Assembly: GCF_016695175.1 (NCBI RefSeq)
Contig: NZ_CP068023.1
Span: forward strand, 4,006,501-4,070,500
Source of the DNA: Pseudoalteromonas sp. GCY
GTDB lineage: Bacteria; Pseudomonadota; Gammaproteobacteria; Enterobacterales; Alteromonadaceae
DNA length: 64,000 nucleotides
Direction: 5' to 3'
Shown: one piece after another, positions 1-8,350 of the stretch
Position numbering within the stretch: the stretch's first letter is position 1
Layout of the letters: each line of letters starts with the position of its first letter
The notes under the pieces: generated by a model
The model's database searches: none
The model's input: the letters and a program-made list of their open reading frames with translations, nothing else
Told to the model about the DNA's origin: nothing
Made by a program: the position numbers and the translations under genes

Positions 1-49
1 CATAACCAATAGCACTTTTTTAAGTCCTTTAAATACATAGATGTTGTGA

Positions 50-75
50 GGCTAGGTTCAATCGTCTTCCTAGCC
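50..75. terminator. hairpin, possible terminator
   Basis: GGCTAGG (50-56) and CCTAGCC (69-75) form a 7-bp stem with a 12-nt loop. No clear T-run follows, so terminator function is only a guess. The rest of 1-238 has no convincing open frame on either strand. Confidence 0.35.
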
Positions 76-418
76 TACATTTCTCACCACATTTCTTCTG
101 CTGCTTTCATTTACATTTTTAATTAGAGAAACCACGGTTGCTAACCTTTAACTACTCTACTGAGATGGTGTGCAGTGGTAAGACAAAGCCATAAATAGAG
201 GCCCAAGACATATCATAACCATAGGCAAGGTTATCTAAAAAAATACCGGAGAATCACTCTCTGCTGCGCTTGCCGTACTGCGGCTTTTTACCCAAAGAAA
301 AGTCGGTAAAGGCGACCCAGTTAAATACCTAAGAGACATCAACTGGCAAGACCTAGGAAAACAATCCGCCACGGAAGTAAAAAACATCGTCAAAGGCCTA
401 CGCGATTCACTCGATGAA

Positions 419-1159
419 ATGTCCACCAGTTGGCACTACGACCTACTACTTCCAGACGCCGCTATCGAAGGCATGCAAGCCACGGTAAAACGCCTAGACG
501 AGGTCACCCCAAAAATCGACCAGTATATGCAACAAGCCGCCCAAGAAATCGGACAGCGAGTTAATAAAGCACTGGATGAGTATCAAGGGGAGTTACCACA
601 GGTTGGTGTTACCAATGTGCCGAAGAAATCTAAAGCGCCTGAGCTTTCAGCTCCAGAAGGAAACGATCTCAAAGGTGCTCCAGTTAACAAAGTTAATCCG
701 CCATCACGTAAGACGCCTAGTGACTTTACGCAGCATAAATCATTAAACCATAGAAAAGGTGCTACTGGTGAGTACAATGCACACCAATTAATGCTGGAAA
801 ATGGTTTTACACCGCTAGGTAAAACCGACGGTAATTATAAACCAGGACAATCAGGTATTGACGGAATATATCTGCACCCAAATCCACCACCAGACTATGT
901 GATTACAGAAGCCAAATATAACACCTCTCCATTAGGTATGACTAAAGATGGTAGACAAATGGGTGATGACTGGATCACAGCCGAACGGCTAGAAAAAGCA
1001 GGTATAAGTAGAAGAGATAGAAAAAAAATACTTGATGCTTTAGCTGATGATGATGGCTCGGTACTAAAGTTATTAATTAGAAATGAGATAGATGGAAACT
1101 TAGCTGTTGAAGTACTTGGTAAAGATGCTAAAACGATTGATAATCAATTTAAATTTTAA
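419..1159 (+). CDS. PoNe-type DNase toxin, N-terminally truncated
   Basis: C-terminal polymorphic nuclease toxin of the PD-(D/E)xK fold, matching the PoNe family of antibacterial effectors, many of them delivered by type VI secretion. Visible motif: GE at residues 117-118, GID with D148, ExK at E164/K166, then QMGDDW at 180-185. Residues 1-100 are a helical, charged linker without a recognised delivery domain. The frame stays open and protein-like back to about 239, but has no ATG, GTG or TTG before 419 and a TAA at 236. The gene therefore looks like the 3' end of a larger effector that lost its N-terminus. The C-terminal part and the two following immunity genes are more AT-rich than the linker, as expected of an exchanged toxin cassette. 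Toxin assignment is from motifs and from the DUF1910/1911 neighbours; whether the 246-residue product is made is unknown. Confidence 0.75.
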   Translation: MSTSWHYDLLLPDAAIEGMQATVKRLDEVTPKIDQYMQQAAQEIGQRVNKALDEYQGELPQVGVTNVPKKSKAPELSAPEGNDLKGAPVNKVNPPSRKTPSDFTQHKSLNHRKGATGEYNAHQLMLENGFTPLGKTDGNYKPGQSGIDGIYLHPNPPPDYVITEAKYNTSPLGMTKDGRQMGDDWITAERLEKAGISRRDRKKILDALADDDGSVLKLLIRNEIDGNLAVEVLGKDAKTIDNQFKF

Positions 1160-1170
1160 GAGATATTAAG

Positions 1171-1920
1171 ATGTTAAGAGACACTTTAAGAGATAAAGCT
1201 TACTTTGACGAAGCAGTTGAGTTTTATAGCGATGCAATAACTGAAGATGTTGAGAAAATCACTTCTAGTAATCGTTCTAATTTGGTGAAGATGAAACGCA
1301 CCTTTAACTTAATAAACGAAGTTTTAAGTTACCTCCAAGTAAAATACTCTCGAGGGGATGACCTTACTGAGTTTAGAGCTTTTATTCAGGACCTGCTTAC
1401 TTATCGCAAATGGCAAAAGGACTTTGCGGATAATCTATCAGACGTAGAACAAGTTGAGCGTATTCCTATAGAAGAGTTGCACCAAAGCGATTTACGGAAC
1501 TATTTAAAGTTATTTAGCTTCGCCTACTGCTTAAATATGGGAAAAGATTACTACTTACAATTATTAGAGCTTATTGGAAATCAAGGACAAGATGCACTAT
1601 TTGATAAAATTGCGATAGCGTTAGGTGACACTAATCGTGAAATAGCAGCGGATACTCAGTTCAAAAAACGTTTCGGTAAGCTTTACAAAGTAGTTGAAGG
1701 AAGTCCAGAGCAACGTCCAGCACTTGCGAAATCTTATATGGAGGCTTGGTACGTTTTGGAGGAAAGTCCTGATATACATTTACTGGATAATGATGCTTAC
1801 GATGGCTATTGGTGCTGGGAAATTGCACTTGTTGTTAAGTTATTCAATATTGATGATAGCAGCTTTATTGACCACCCATACTACCCCAAAGACCTCGTAC
1901 ATTGGCAAGATAATCAGTAG
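1171..1920 (+). CDS. PoNi-type immunity protein (DUF1910/DUF1911)
   Basis: Immunity protein expected to bind and neutralise the adjacent PoNe-type nuclease in the cytoplasm. The N-terminus (MLRDTLRDKAYFDEAV) is the usual opening of DUF1910. The C-terminus (YWCWEIALVVKLF, residues 213-225, then DDSSFIDHPYYPKDLVHW) is the typical DUF1911 ending. It is all-helical, lacks a signal peptide or membrane segment, and starts 11 nt after the toxin stop, which indicates co-transcription and translation in fixed ratio. A second, divergent copy follows after 9 nt. Which copy fits this toxin cannot be told from sequence; the first is the closer to the family consensus. Confidence 0.85.
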   Translation: MLRDTLRDKAYFDEAVEFYSDAITEDVEKITSSNRSNLVKMKRTFNLINEVLSYLQVKYSRGDDLTEFRAFIQDLLTYRKWQKDFADNLSDVEQVERIPIEELHQSDLRNYLKLFSFAYCLNMGKDYYLQLLELIGNQGQDALFDKIAIALGDTNREIAADTQFKKRFGKLYKVVEGSPEQRPALAKSYMEAWYVLEESPDIHLLDNDAYDGYWCWEIALVVKLFNIDDSSFIDHPYYPKDLVHWQDNQ

Positions 1921-1929
1921 GAGATAAAG

Positions 1930-2721
1930 GTGCGCGATACACGGAGAAGTAACGATTATTTCGAAGAGTTCTTAGTCGACATTGAAGTTGGCATTAAAGA
2001 AACACAAGAAGCCCTCGACGCAGGTAATTTTACCACACCGAGCGAGCGAGTTAATGTTGCGCAGCGTATATATCAGCTCGCGATTATGCGAGCGGTAGCG
2101 CACTACTCATATGGTGCTCACCTTGGGGATGTTAAGCGCTATACCGAAGCGATTTTGCCGTATCGCAAACAACTGACAAACTACTGTGATAAGTTACCTG
2201 CAAATCATCAAATATACCGCCATGCTTTTGAAAAGCTGGGCGGGCAAATCGATGCTGTCGGCTCCCCTAATATCAATCGTTATATCTACACTTTGTGGTG
2301 GCTGGCTCTTTTACAAGCCTGTGATGTCGCTCCAGCTCATATTCAGGAAGTGCTCGATGTTATTGGCGAACGCGGCAAAGACACCTTACTTGATAATGTA
2401 GCCATTGCACTTGGTGATAACGATAGACCTATTTCGCCCACACTCTACTACCCTGAAATTTATCAAAACCTTTCACTCGCTTTTACAGTACCCAATGAAC
2501 AAAAGCCTGATTTACTCAACCAATTTGCACAAAATTGGTACAGTAAGTTAGAGAGCTTGGCGGACTGGCATGATAATCACAACTGTGAATGCGAATTCGA
2601 GTACACAGATTATTATATTGGTTATTGGTGCTTTGAACTGGCTTTAGTCGCTAATGTTCTAGAAATACCAAGAGAATCCTTGGAAGATAGTGTTTATGTT
2701 CCGGTTGATTTAATCAGGTAA
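1930..2721 (+). CDS. second PoNi-type immunity protein (DUF1910/DUF1911)
   Basis: Paralogue of the preceding immunity gene, with the same layout: an MRDTRRSNDYFEEF N-terminus, a central LDVIGERGKDTLLDNVAIALGD stretch that parallels the LELIGNQGQDALFDKIAIALGD of its neighbour, and a YWCFELALV...VPVDLIR C-terminus. The start is GTG at 1930, preceded by an AGGAG ribosome site at suitable distance, with 9 nt between the genes. An insertion near residues 220-230 (NCECEFEYTD) is cysteine-rich. It may protect against a different PoNe variant, as tandem immunity genes often do (inference). Confidence 0.8.
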   Translation: MRDTRRSNDYFEEFLVDIEVGIKETQEALDAGNFTTPSERVNVAQRIYQLAIMRAVAHYSYGAHLGDVKRYTEAILPYRKQLTNYCDKLPANHQIYRHAFEKLGGQIDAVGSPNINRYIYTLWWLALLQACDVAPAHIQEVLDVIGERGKDTLLDNVAIALGDNDRPISPTLYYPEIYQNLSLAFTVPNEQKPDLLNQFAQNWYSKLESLADWHDNHNCECEFEYTDYYIGYWCFELALVANVLEIPRESLEDSVYVPVDLIR

Positions 2722-2933
2722 TCAGCCTGACACTCTTGGAAGCGCGTAGAAGTGGCAGCCAGCATGCAGAAATTTAATTGAAACAACCACTTTTAACATC
2801 AATGTGATACCTGATCTGAGTGGCTTTGGTACTGTTGTGAACTTTCACATCACATTCTGCAGGCTGCTCACCAATAGAATGGCGCAGCCGCTATAACAAC
2901 AAGTCACAAGCTGTAATCCGTTATATTTCAAAC

Positions 2934-4817
2934 TCACAACGTAAACTTAGACAGCAGCGCCTCTTGTTCATGGGCGTTTTTCGCGAGTTCTTCGCTGGCA
3001 TTATATTGTTTGTCTGAAAAGCTACCGACCTCCACGCTAATATCGTTGATATGTATTGTATTTTTATTGATTTCTTCAATCACTACACTTTGTTCTTCGA
3101 TGGCGGTTGCGATTTGAATATTGCGATCCATAAGCTCTTTTACCGCTTCTGAGATTTCTTCTAGCATATGTGTCGCTTGCTCGGTTTGTGAAACACATTG
3201 CTGGGTTTTATCTCGGCTGCTTCCCATAGATTGCTGAACTTGAATGGATGAGGCTTGGATCTGGTCGATCATGGATTTAATTTCGGTGGTGGATTCCTGT
3301 GTTTTAGACGCTAAAGAGCGCACTTCATCGGCCACAACCGCAAAACCTCGGCCTTGCTCCCCGGCACGTGCGGCTTCAATTGCAGCATTAAGTGCCAGTA
3401 GATTGGTTTGTTCAGCAATGCCATTGATGACCGAAAGAATATTCTCGATATTTTGGCTGTATTCTGCAAGTTGCGTACTCAGCTCGTACGATGCGGTAAT
3501 ATCGTCAGCCAAAGCATTAATTTGGCTTCGCGCTTTAAAGAATATCTCTTGCCCTTCGGAGGTCTTTTCATTTACAGAAGTGATAGAACTTGCGGCTTGC
3601 TGCGCGTTACCCGCGATCTCGGTCGAGGTAGTACTCATTTCATTCATCGCGGTAGCGAGGTTTTCAATTAGGCTAACTTGTTGGTCAAGTTTCTGAGAGG
3701 AATGCGTCGACAGCTCTTTGGCGGCATCACTGCTTATCACCACGTCGTCTGCACGTTCTTTTACGTTACTTACTAACCCATGCAAAAAGCCTAAGAACAA
3801 ATTAAATTGTCGCGCTACCGTGCCGCACTCATCTTCGTTAACGATTTTTAAGCGCTGAGTTAAGTCACCTCCCCCACTTGCCATGCCAGTGATCGCAGAT
3901 TCCAAATCCCGTAATGGTTGGAGTAAGTGAATTGCTAAAGTCCGTACGCAGAATACTCCAATAGCCACGGCTAAAATAGCAATGATCAGGGAGTTTATTG
4001 TAATTTCAGTTAGTGTTTTGTAGGCTTTTGATTTGTCTATTAATACCGCTAAATACCAGTCCGTACCAAAGGTGTTATCTAGCGAATGTAAGTAAAACAG
4101 CCTTTTGCCTTCTTTGGTATCCACTTCTTGCAACTTATCTACGCTATCTAAGCGTAAAGCGGGGTATACCTGTTGCAGTTTTTTGCCGTTAAATTCGGCA
4201 TGTTGATGAGAAATTACATTACCAGACTTGTCGACCAAAAAGGCATAGCCCGTATTATCAAAGGTGACCTGATTGACACTATTGGCGATGGTTTTTAGGC
4301 TTAAATCTCCCCCGATTACCCCTTTAAAATTACCGTTCGCTACAATGGGAGATACCACCGACAGCAATAATTCACCTGTCGCTGCGTCAGTATATGGACT
4401 GGTATAAACAGTTTTATTTTGGTTTTTACCAAGCTGATACCAAGCTCGCTCTCTAAAATCTACGCCCGGAGGATTTTTGCGAGCGGGGTTGTTCGATCTG
4501 AGTCCTTCCTCATTTGCCAAAGTACCAAAAGCCAGCAAAAATTCGTTTTTAAACGCTGGTGTATTCAACGCTTGTTGAAAGTTATCATCGTTAAAGTTTT
4601 GCTCTAACTGGCTTTTTATCACATTAATTTGCGTTGCTTTACCGGCCAGCCAATTCTCTATGCTCACAGCCAGCAATTGCGTGCTATCTGTTACATAAGC
4701 ATGGGTTTTGGTTTTCACCGAATCGCTAACAAACCAGTAAGTAGAAAGCGTCGTCGTGGTGATGATCAATAAGATCACTATGGCAGAAGTCACAGAGAAC
4801 TTAGTGCGGATCTTCAT
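2934..4817 (-). CDS. methyl-accepting chemotaxis protein, dCache type
   Basis: Chemoreceptor of the inner membrane that senses a periplasmic ligand and controls CheA. I start it at ATG 4817 (MKIRTKF), giving 627 residues; an in-frame TTG at 4853 has no ribosome site. Order: short cytoplasmic start, TM helix about 9-33, periplasmic dCache domain to about 265, second TM about 275-297, HAMP, then the methyl-accepting domain. The hairpin tip motif [20 protein letters not shown] is intact. The cache part has RERAWYQ, a later Tyr (TSPYTDA) and GGDLSL, in the layout of amine- or amino-acid-binding dCache domains, so an amino acid ligand is plausible. Monocistronic; divergent from the porin-like gene 84 bp away. 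Confidence 0.93.
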   Translation of the reverse strand: MKIRTKFSVTSAIVILLIITTTTLSTYWFVSDSVKTKTHAYVTDSTQLLAVSIENWLAGKATQINVIKSQLEQNFNDDNFQQALNTPAFKNEFLLAFGTLANEEGLRSNNPARKNPPGVDFRERAWYQLGKNQNKTVYTSPYTDAATGELLLSVVSPIVANGNFKGVIGGDLSLKTIANSVNQVTFDNTGYAFLVDKSGNVISHQHAEFNGKKLQQVYPALRLDSVDKLQEVDTKEGKRLFYLHSLDNTFGTDWYLAVLIDKSKAYKTLTEITINSLIIAILAVAIGVFCVRTLAIHLLQPLRDLESAITGMASGGGDLTQRLKIVNEDECGTVARQFNLFLGFLHGLVSNVKERADDVVISSDAAKELSTHSSQKLDQQVSLIENLATAMNEMSTTSTEIAGNAQQAASSITSVNEKTSEGQEIFFKARSQINALADDITASYELSTQLAEYSQNIENILSVINGIAEQTNLLALNAAIEAARAGEQGRGFAVVADEVRSLASKTQESTTEIKSMIDQIQASSIQVQQSMGSSRDKTQQCVSQTEQATHMLEEISEAVKELMDRNIQIATAIEEQSVVIEEINKNTIHINDISVEVGSFSDKQYNASEELAKNAHEQEALLSKFTL

Positions 4818-4901
4818 ATTCAACAGCCTGAATAAAAAGCGCTCGAATATCAAAAGTGTTATCTATAATTCGATTATTGGCAACTGAGCGATGTAAAAAC
4901 C

Positions 4902-6062
4902 ATGAATTTTACTTTGAGCAACTCAACCGCACTGATTGGCCTAGCCTGTTTACTAACTTCTTCAGCAGTTCTGGCAGCCGAGCGCCCTGTCACCATGGCC
5001 GACATTGAAAATCTTGAGCGGCAATTGGCTGAGCTTAAAGCTCGGTTTATGACGCAAAATAGCGAACTAAAGGCCGCAGCTCCGGTGGCAAAATCAACAC
5101 CACAAAGTGACCCCGTAAAACCACCTACCGAGCCCTCAACCACGCTCAAAACCTATGCTACAATACGCCCGACATTTGGTGTAATCAATCAAGATGACGC
5201 AAGTAACTGGGATGTTCGTGACGCCTTATCCCACGCAGGGATTAAAGTGACTCATGAATTTATGCTGGGCTGGCAGGCTGAACTTCATGGTGAATGGGGC
5301 ATCGATCTCGCCAATGAAGGAAATTTTGGCAAGTCACGCCGTGCTTATACTGCGCTAGGTACACCGTATGGTCGGTTTGGCATTGGCAAACAAAGGCCTC
5401 CACAGTATCTGTTTATTGCCGAATACGTTGATATTTTTAATCACGCCAGCAGCCCGTTTGCTTACGATCCAGAGAGTATTTTTTTCGTTGATAATTTAGT
5501 TACTTACCGCTACGAATTGGGGCCAATGACGTTTATCGCCGCAGGCCAATTTAATGGTGACAAAGGCGATAATCAAACGGATTTATTCAACACTGGGTTA
5601 AGTTACGATAACGCGGGTTTACACGCGGCGATTACTTATCAACAAAACGATGTGTACGATAACGAGCAGCATATTGGCGAAAACCAACTTTGGTCTGGTG
5701 CACTGGCTTATCAATTTACTTCCCGCTTTTACGCTGCCATGGCGTATCAGGACAAAGACTATCAACGCGTGAGCGCACTTGATTCTCGACAAGGCCACAC
5801 CTTTGATCTTTCTTTGGCCTACCAACTCGCAAAACACTATAAACTCAAAACCGGATATTTTGATTTTGATGATGGTTACGGCAGTCATGATCCGCTTAAT
5901 CAAAGCTTCGATGGCTACAATGTTACGCTTGAGTGGCTACCAACACCGCCCCTCAGAGTGCACTTGGAGTATTTGAACAAGTCCTTCGACAACCAAATCG
6001 ATATGGACTCCATCTCCATTGGGTTTAGGTACGATTACAAGCAAGAGTGGCAATTTGATTAG
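4902..6062 (+). CDS. outer-membrane porin-like protein
   Basis: 386-residue exported protein: signal peptide about 1-25 (cleavage after VLA-A), a short coiled coil (IENLERQLAELKARF, about 36-50), a Pro/Thr-rich linker, then alternating beta-strands rich in Tyr, Gly and Asp. The coiled coil before the barrel is typical of trimeric porins of the DcaP/OprP-like type. Motifs such as GTPYGRFGIGKQRPPQYLF (about 150-168) match the small-loop strands of general porins. The last residues are WQFD rather than a terminal aromatic, which is unusual for barrel insertion. Substrate unknown. Confidence 0.8.
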   Translation: MNFTLSNSTALIGLACLLTSSAVLAAERPVTMADIENLERQLAELKARFMTQNSELKAAAPVAKSTPQSDPVKPPTEPSTTLKTYATIRPTFGVINQDDASNWDVRDALSHAGIKVTHEFMLGWQAELHGEWGIDLANEGNFGKSRRAYTALGTPYGRFGIGKQRPPQYLFIAEYVDIFNHASSPFAYDPESIFFVDNLVTYRYELGPMTFIAAGQFNGDKGDNQTDLFNTGLSYDNAGLHAAITYQQNDVYDNEQHIGENQLWSGALAYQFTSRFYAAMAYQDKDYQRVSALDSRQGHTFDLSLAYQLAKHYKLKTGYFDFDDGYGSHDPLNQSFDGYNVTLEWLPTPPLRVHLEYLNKSFDNQIDMDSISIGFRYDYKQEWQFD

Positions 6063-6117
6063 CAAAGATCACAGGATCTAGGATAATAATTTTTCAATTT
6101 GGATTGATTTATACATC

Positions 6118-6169
6118 AAGTATTCAAGTGAGGGTGGTACACTCGCGCAAGGCTTAGAAGTATTCAAGT
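6118..6169. repeat. 12-bp direct repeat upstream of the hydrolase gene
   Basis: AAGTATTCAAGT occurs at 6118-6129 and again at 6158-6169, exactly 40 bp apart and ending 13 bp before the start codon of the next gene. It could be a pair of regulator sites or a chance duplication. Confidence 0.4.
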
Positions 6170-6182
6170 TTAAAGGGGCGGC

Positions 6183-6824
6183 ATGAACCACTCTCCTATT
6201 CCACTCAATATTACCACGAGCGCCAACATCGAGAGTATTGTTGTGCTGCATGGCTTGTATATGTCTGGCTTTGTGATGCGGCCGCTTAGCGCTCGCTTAG
6301 GTAAATCGGGCTACCGTATTCTCAATTTAAGCTATAACACATTAACGCCAGATATTGATGAGATCTGCGCCGCTATAGATACTTTTGTTGGCGACCGCCC
6401 CGCCGCACTCGTTTGCCACTCCATGGGAGGCTTAGTTGCAAGAGCATATTTAGAACGAGGTTCTGCTGCGAGCAAGCAAATAAAAAAAGTGGTGACCTTA
6501 GGGACACCACATAAAGGCAGTGCCATTGCCAAGCATATGCACGACAAAGGACTGGAGCTACTGTTAAAAAACAGTGTGGAGTTTTTATTATCTAACAATC
6601 AAGATTGGCCTTTCGACGCCAAGCTTTACAGTATTGCCGGTGACTTACCCATTGGACTAATGCCACTGCTACAAAAAGGTAGCCAGTCTGATGGCACTGT
6701 GTTGTTAGAAGAAACCAAGCTCAGAGGCATGGCCGAGCACAAAGTATTTCATCTCAGCCATACCAGCTTAATATATTCCCGTGCGGTAATGGACTATATC
6801 TGCGAGCTGTTAGAGAGGCCTTAG
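6183..6824 (+). CDS. alpha/beta hydrolase, triacylglycerol lipase-like
   Basis: Cytoplasmic esterase/lipase-like hydrolase of 213 residues with no signal peptide. The oxyanion motif VVLHG is at 20-24 and the nucleophile elbow CHSMGG gives Ser80. LGTPHKGS at 106-113 is typical of PGAP1/LipA-like lipases. Asp170 (QSDGTV) and His193 (LSHTSL) complete the triad. An AAGGGG ribosome site precedes the ATG. The natural substrate cannot be read from sequence. Its last 4 nt overlap the convergent small membrane-protein gene. Confidence 0.85.
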   Translation: MNHSPIPLNITTSANIESIVVLHGLYMSGFVMRPLSARLGKSGYRILNLSYNTLTPDIDEICAAIDTFVGDRPAALVCHSMGGLVARAYLERGSAASKQIKKVVTLGTPHKGSAIAKHMHDKGLELLLKNSVEFLLSNNQDWPFDAKLYSIAGDLPIGLMPLLQKGSQSDGTVLLEETKLRGMAEHKVFHLSHTSLIYSRAVMDYICELLERP

Positions 6825-7030
6825 TGCTCTGCGCTTGCAGCCACTTTGTAAGCAATCACTGCGATCAAGCCAACTAATAACGGCACTGGCGCTGCAATAT
6901 AACCAAAGGTATCTGAGTTTGCGATGCTTGCGCCAGCTAAGTGACCCACTAGCCCAACAACAAAAGCCACTAAAGCGATAACAACGACGACGAGTTCCAT
7001 TTTATGTTCTGATTTTGTTTTGCCTTTCAT
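6821..7030 (-). CDS. small two-helix membrane protein
   Basis: Small hydrophobic protein of 69 residues with a basic N-terminus (MKGKTKSEHK), then two likely TM helices (about 12-33 and 43-62) joined by a Gly/Ser/Asn loop. I use ATG 7030 because GAGGA lies 7 nt upstream of it; the ATG at 7036 is only 1-2 nt from that site. It converges on the hydrolase gene with a 4-nt overlap. Function unknown. Confidence 0.65.
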   Translation of the reverse strand: MKGKTKSEHKMELVVVVIALVAFVVGLVGHLAGASIANSDTFGYIAAPVPLLVGLIAVIAYKVAASAEH

Positions 7031-7433
7031 ACTCATTTCCTCAAGTAGTAGACACCGCGTTTTTTGTGTCTTGATGAAATGATTATGCGCTTATAACACG
7101 GTGATATTTTGACCTGAATCAAGTTTAAAAGCGCCAAAATACGAACGAGATTAAACACTTGTCTTAGATCAAAAACTACGCGCTCTAGTTATATTTTGGG
7201 AAAAGTTGGCAAGCTTTATTCCCGCCGAGTTTTTATGTCACCTTGTTATTTTTGAACACTTCTTGGGGTTTCATCTTGTTTTTTACCACGCTCATCCCAA
7301 CGTCATATTGTATTAATATTTGATATGTTTTTATTTTATTGATTGATTTTTTCGATTAAACACTTTGATTTTAATCATTGGGCAATCACCTAAGGTTGCG
7401 CCATACTGACTGTGAATCAACAAGGAGCATCGC
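7031..7433. other. intergenic region upstream of dps
   Basis: About 400 bp, AT-rich and without a plausible gene. It must hold the divergent promoters of the small membrane protein and dps. A dyad GATTAAA-N9-TTTAATC lies at 7354-7376, about 60 bp before dps, and could be a regulator site. No convincing OxyR or Fur site was seen. Confidence 0.4.
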
Positions 7434-7907
7434 ATGACAAACATTAATTCTATCGGTTTAGACAAAGCAAAGAGCCAAGCGCTGGTAACGTCACTTAATA
7501 CATTACTAAGCAGCTACCAAATTCAATATATGAATGCCCGTGGTTTTCACTGGAACATCAAAGGTCGTGAGTTTTTTGAACTACACCTAAAATTTGAAGA
7601 AATTTATACGCTACTGCTTGAGAAAGTAGACGAAATCGCAGAGCGTATTTTGACGATTGAAGGCAACCCATTGCATGCGTTTTCTGATTATTTGGAAAAC
7701 AGCGAAATTAAAGAAGCAAAAGGCATCAGCAATGGTACACAAGCACTAGAAACCTTGCTTGATGGCTACACAACGCTTATTTCTATGCAGCGTGAAATTT
7801 TAGCACAGGCGGGTGAAGCCGAAGATGAAGGGACAGCAGCGCTAATGAGCGACTACATTAAAGAGCAAGAAAAGCTAGTGTGGATGCTTAAAGCGTATTT
7901 AAACTAA
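7434..7907 (+). CDS. dps: Dps family DNA-binding/ferroxidase protein
   Basis: Ferritin-like dodecameric protein of 157 residues that oxidises and stores iron with peroxide and protects DNA during starvation or oxidative stress. The intersubunit ferroxidase ligands are all present at the expected spacing: His39 (GFHWNIKG), His51, Asp66 and Glu70 (EKVDEIAER). The N-terminus is short with three lysines and arginines before the first helix, so DNA binding is uncertain. An AAGGAG ribosome site precedes the ATG. The gene is followed by terminator-like hairpins in the repeat array. Confidence 0.93.
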   Translation: MTNINSIGLDKAKSQALVTSLNTLLSSYQIQYMNARGFHWNIKGREFFELHLKFEEIYTLLLEKVDEIAERILTIEGNPLHAFSDYLENSEIKEAKGISNGTQALETLLDGYTTLISMQREILAQAGEAEDEGTAALMSDYIKEQEKLVWMLKAYLN

Positions 7908-8021
7908 GATAGACGGATAGGTCGGACTAAGGCTAGGGTGTACGAGTCGAGCTAAAGCTACGACCTACAAGCAGAGCCAGCTCCTACCTAGGTTCTTCTC
8001 TGGTAGGAGCGAGTTTACCTC

Positions 8022-8043
8022 GCGATCTTTTATCGCTTTTTTT
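8022..8043 (+). terminator. intrinsic terminator in repeat copy 1 (dps)
   Basis: GCGAT (8022-8026), a 5-nt loop, ATCGC (8032-8036) and seven T (8037-8043). It is suitably placed to end dps transcription. Confidence 0.6.
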
Positions 8044-8266
8044 GTCGAGCTAAGTCTAGAATGTACGAGTCGAGCTAAAGCCGCGACCTACAAACCGAGG
8101 CAGCTCCTACCTAGGTTTTCCTTTGGTAGGAGCGAGTTTACCTCGCGATCTTTTATCTCGCTGTTGTCGAGCTAAGGCTAGGATGTACGAGTCGAGCTAA
8201 AGCTACGACCTATAAACCGAGCCAGCTCCTACCTAGGTTCTTCTCTGGTAGGAGCGAGTTTACCTC

Positions 8267-8288
8267 GCGATCTTTTATCGCTTTTTTT
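8267..8288 (+). terminator. intrinsic terminator in repeat copy 3
   Basis: Same structure as in copy 1: GCGAT 8267-8271, ATCGC 8277-8281, T-run 8282-8288. Copy 2 has lost the T-run. Confidence 0.5.
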
Positions 8289-8350
8289 GTCGAGCTAAGG
8301 CTAGAATGTACGAGTCGAGCTAAAGCTACGACCTACAAACCGAGCTAAAG

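Noticed and set aside
1694..1927. 77-codon frame inside the first immunity gene
   Set aside because: Shadow of the DUF1911 region in another frame.
4818..4853. N-terminal extension of the first chemoreceptor from a TTG
   Set aside because: No ribosome site, and the internal ATG gives a standard receptor N-terminus directly before the first TM helix.
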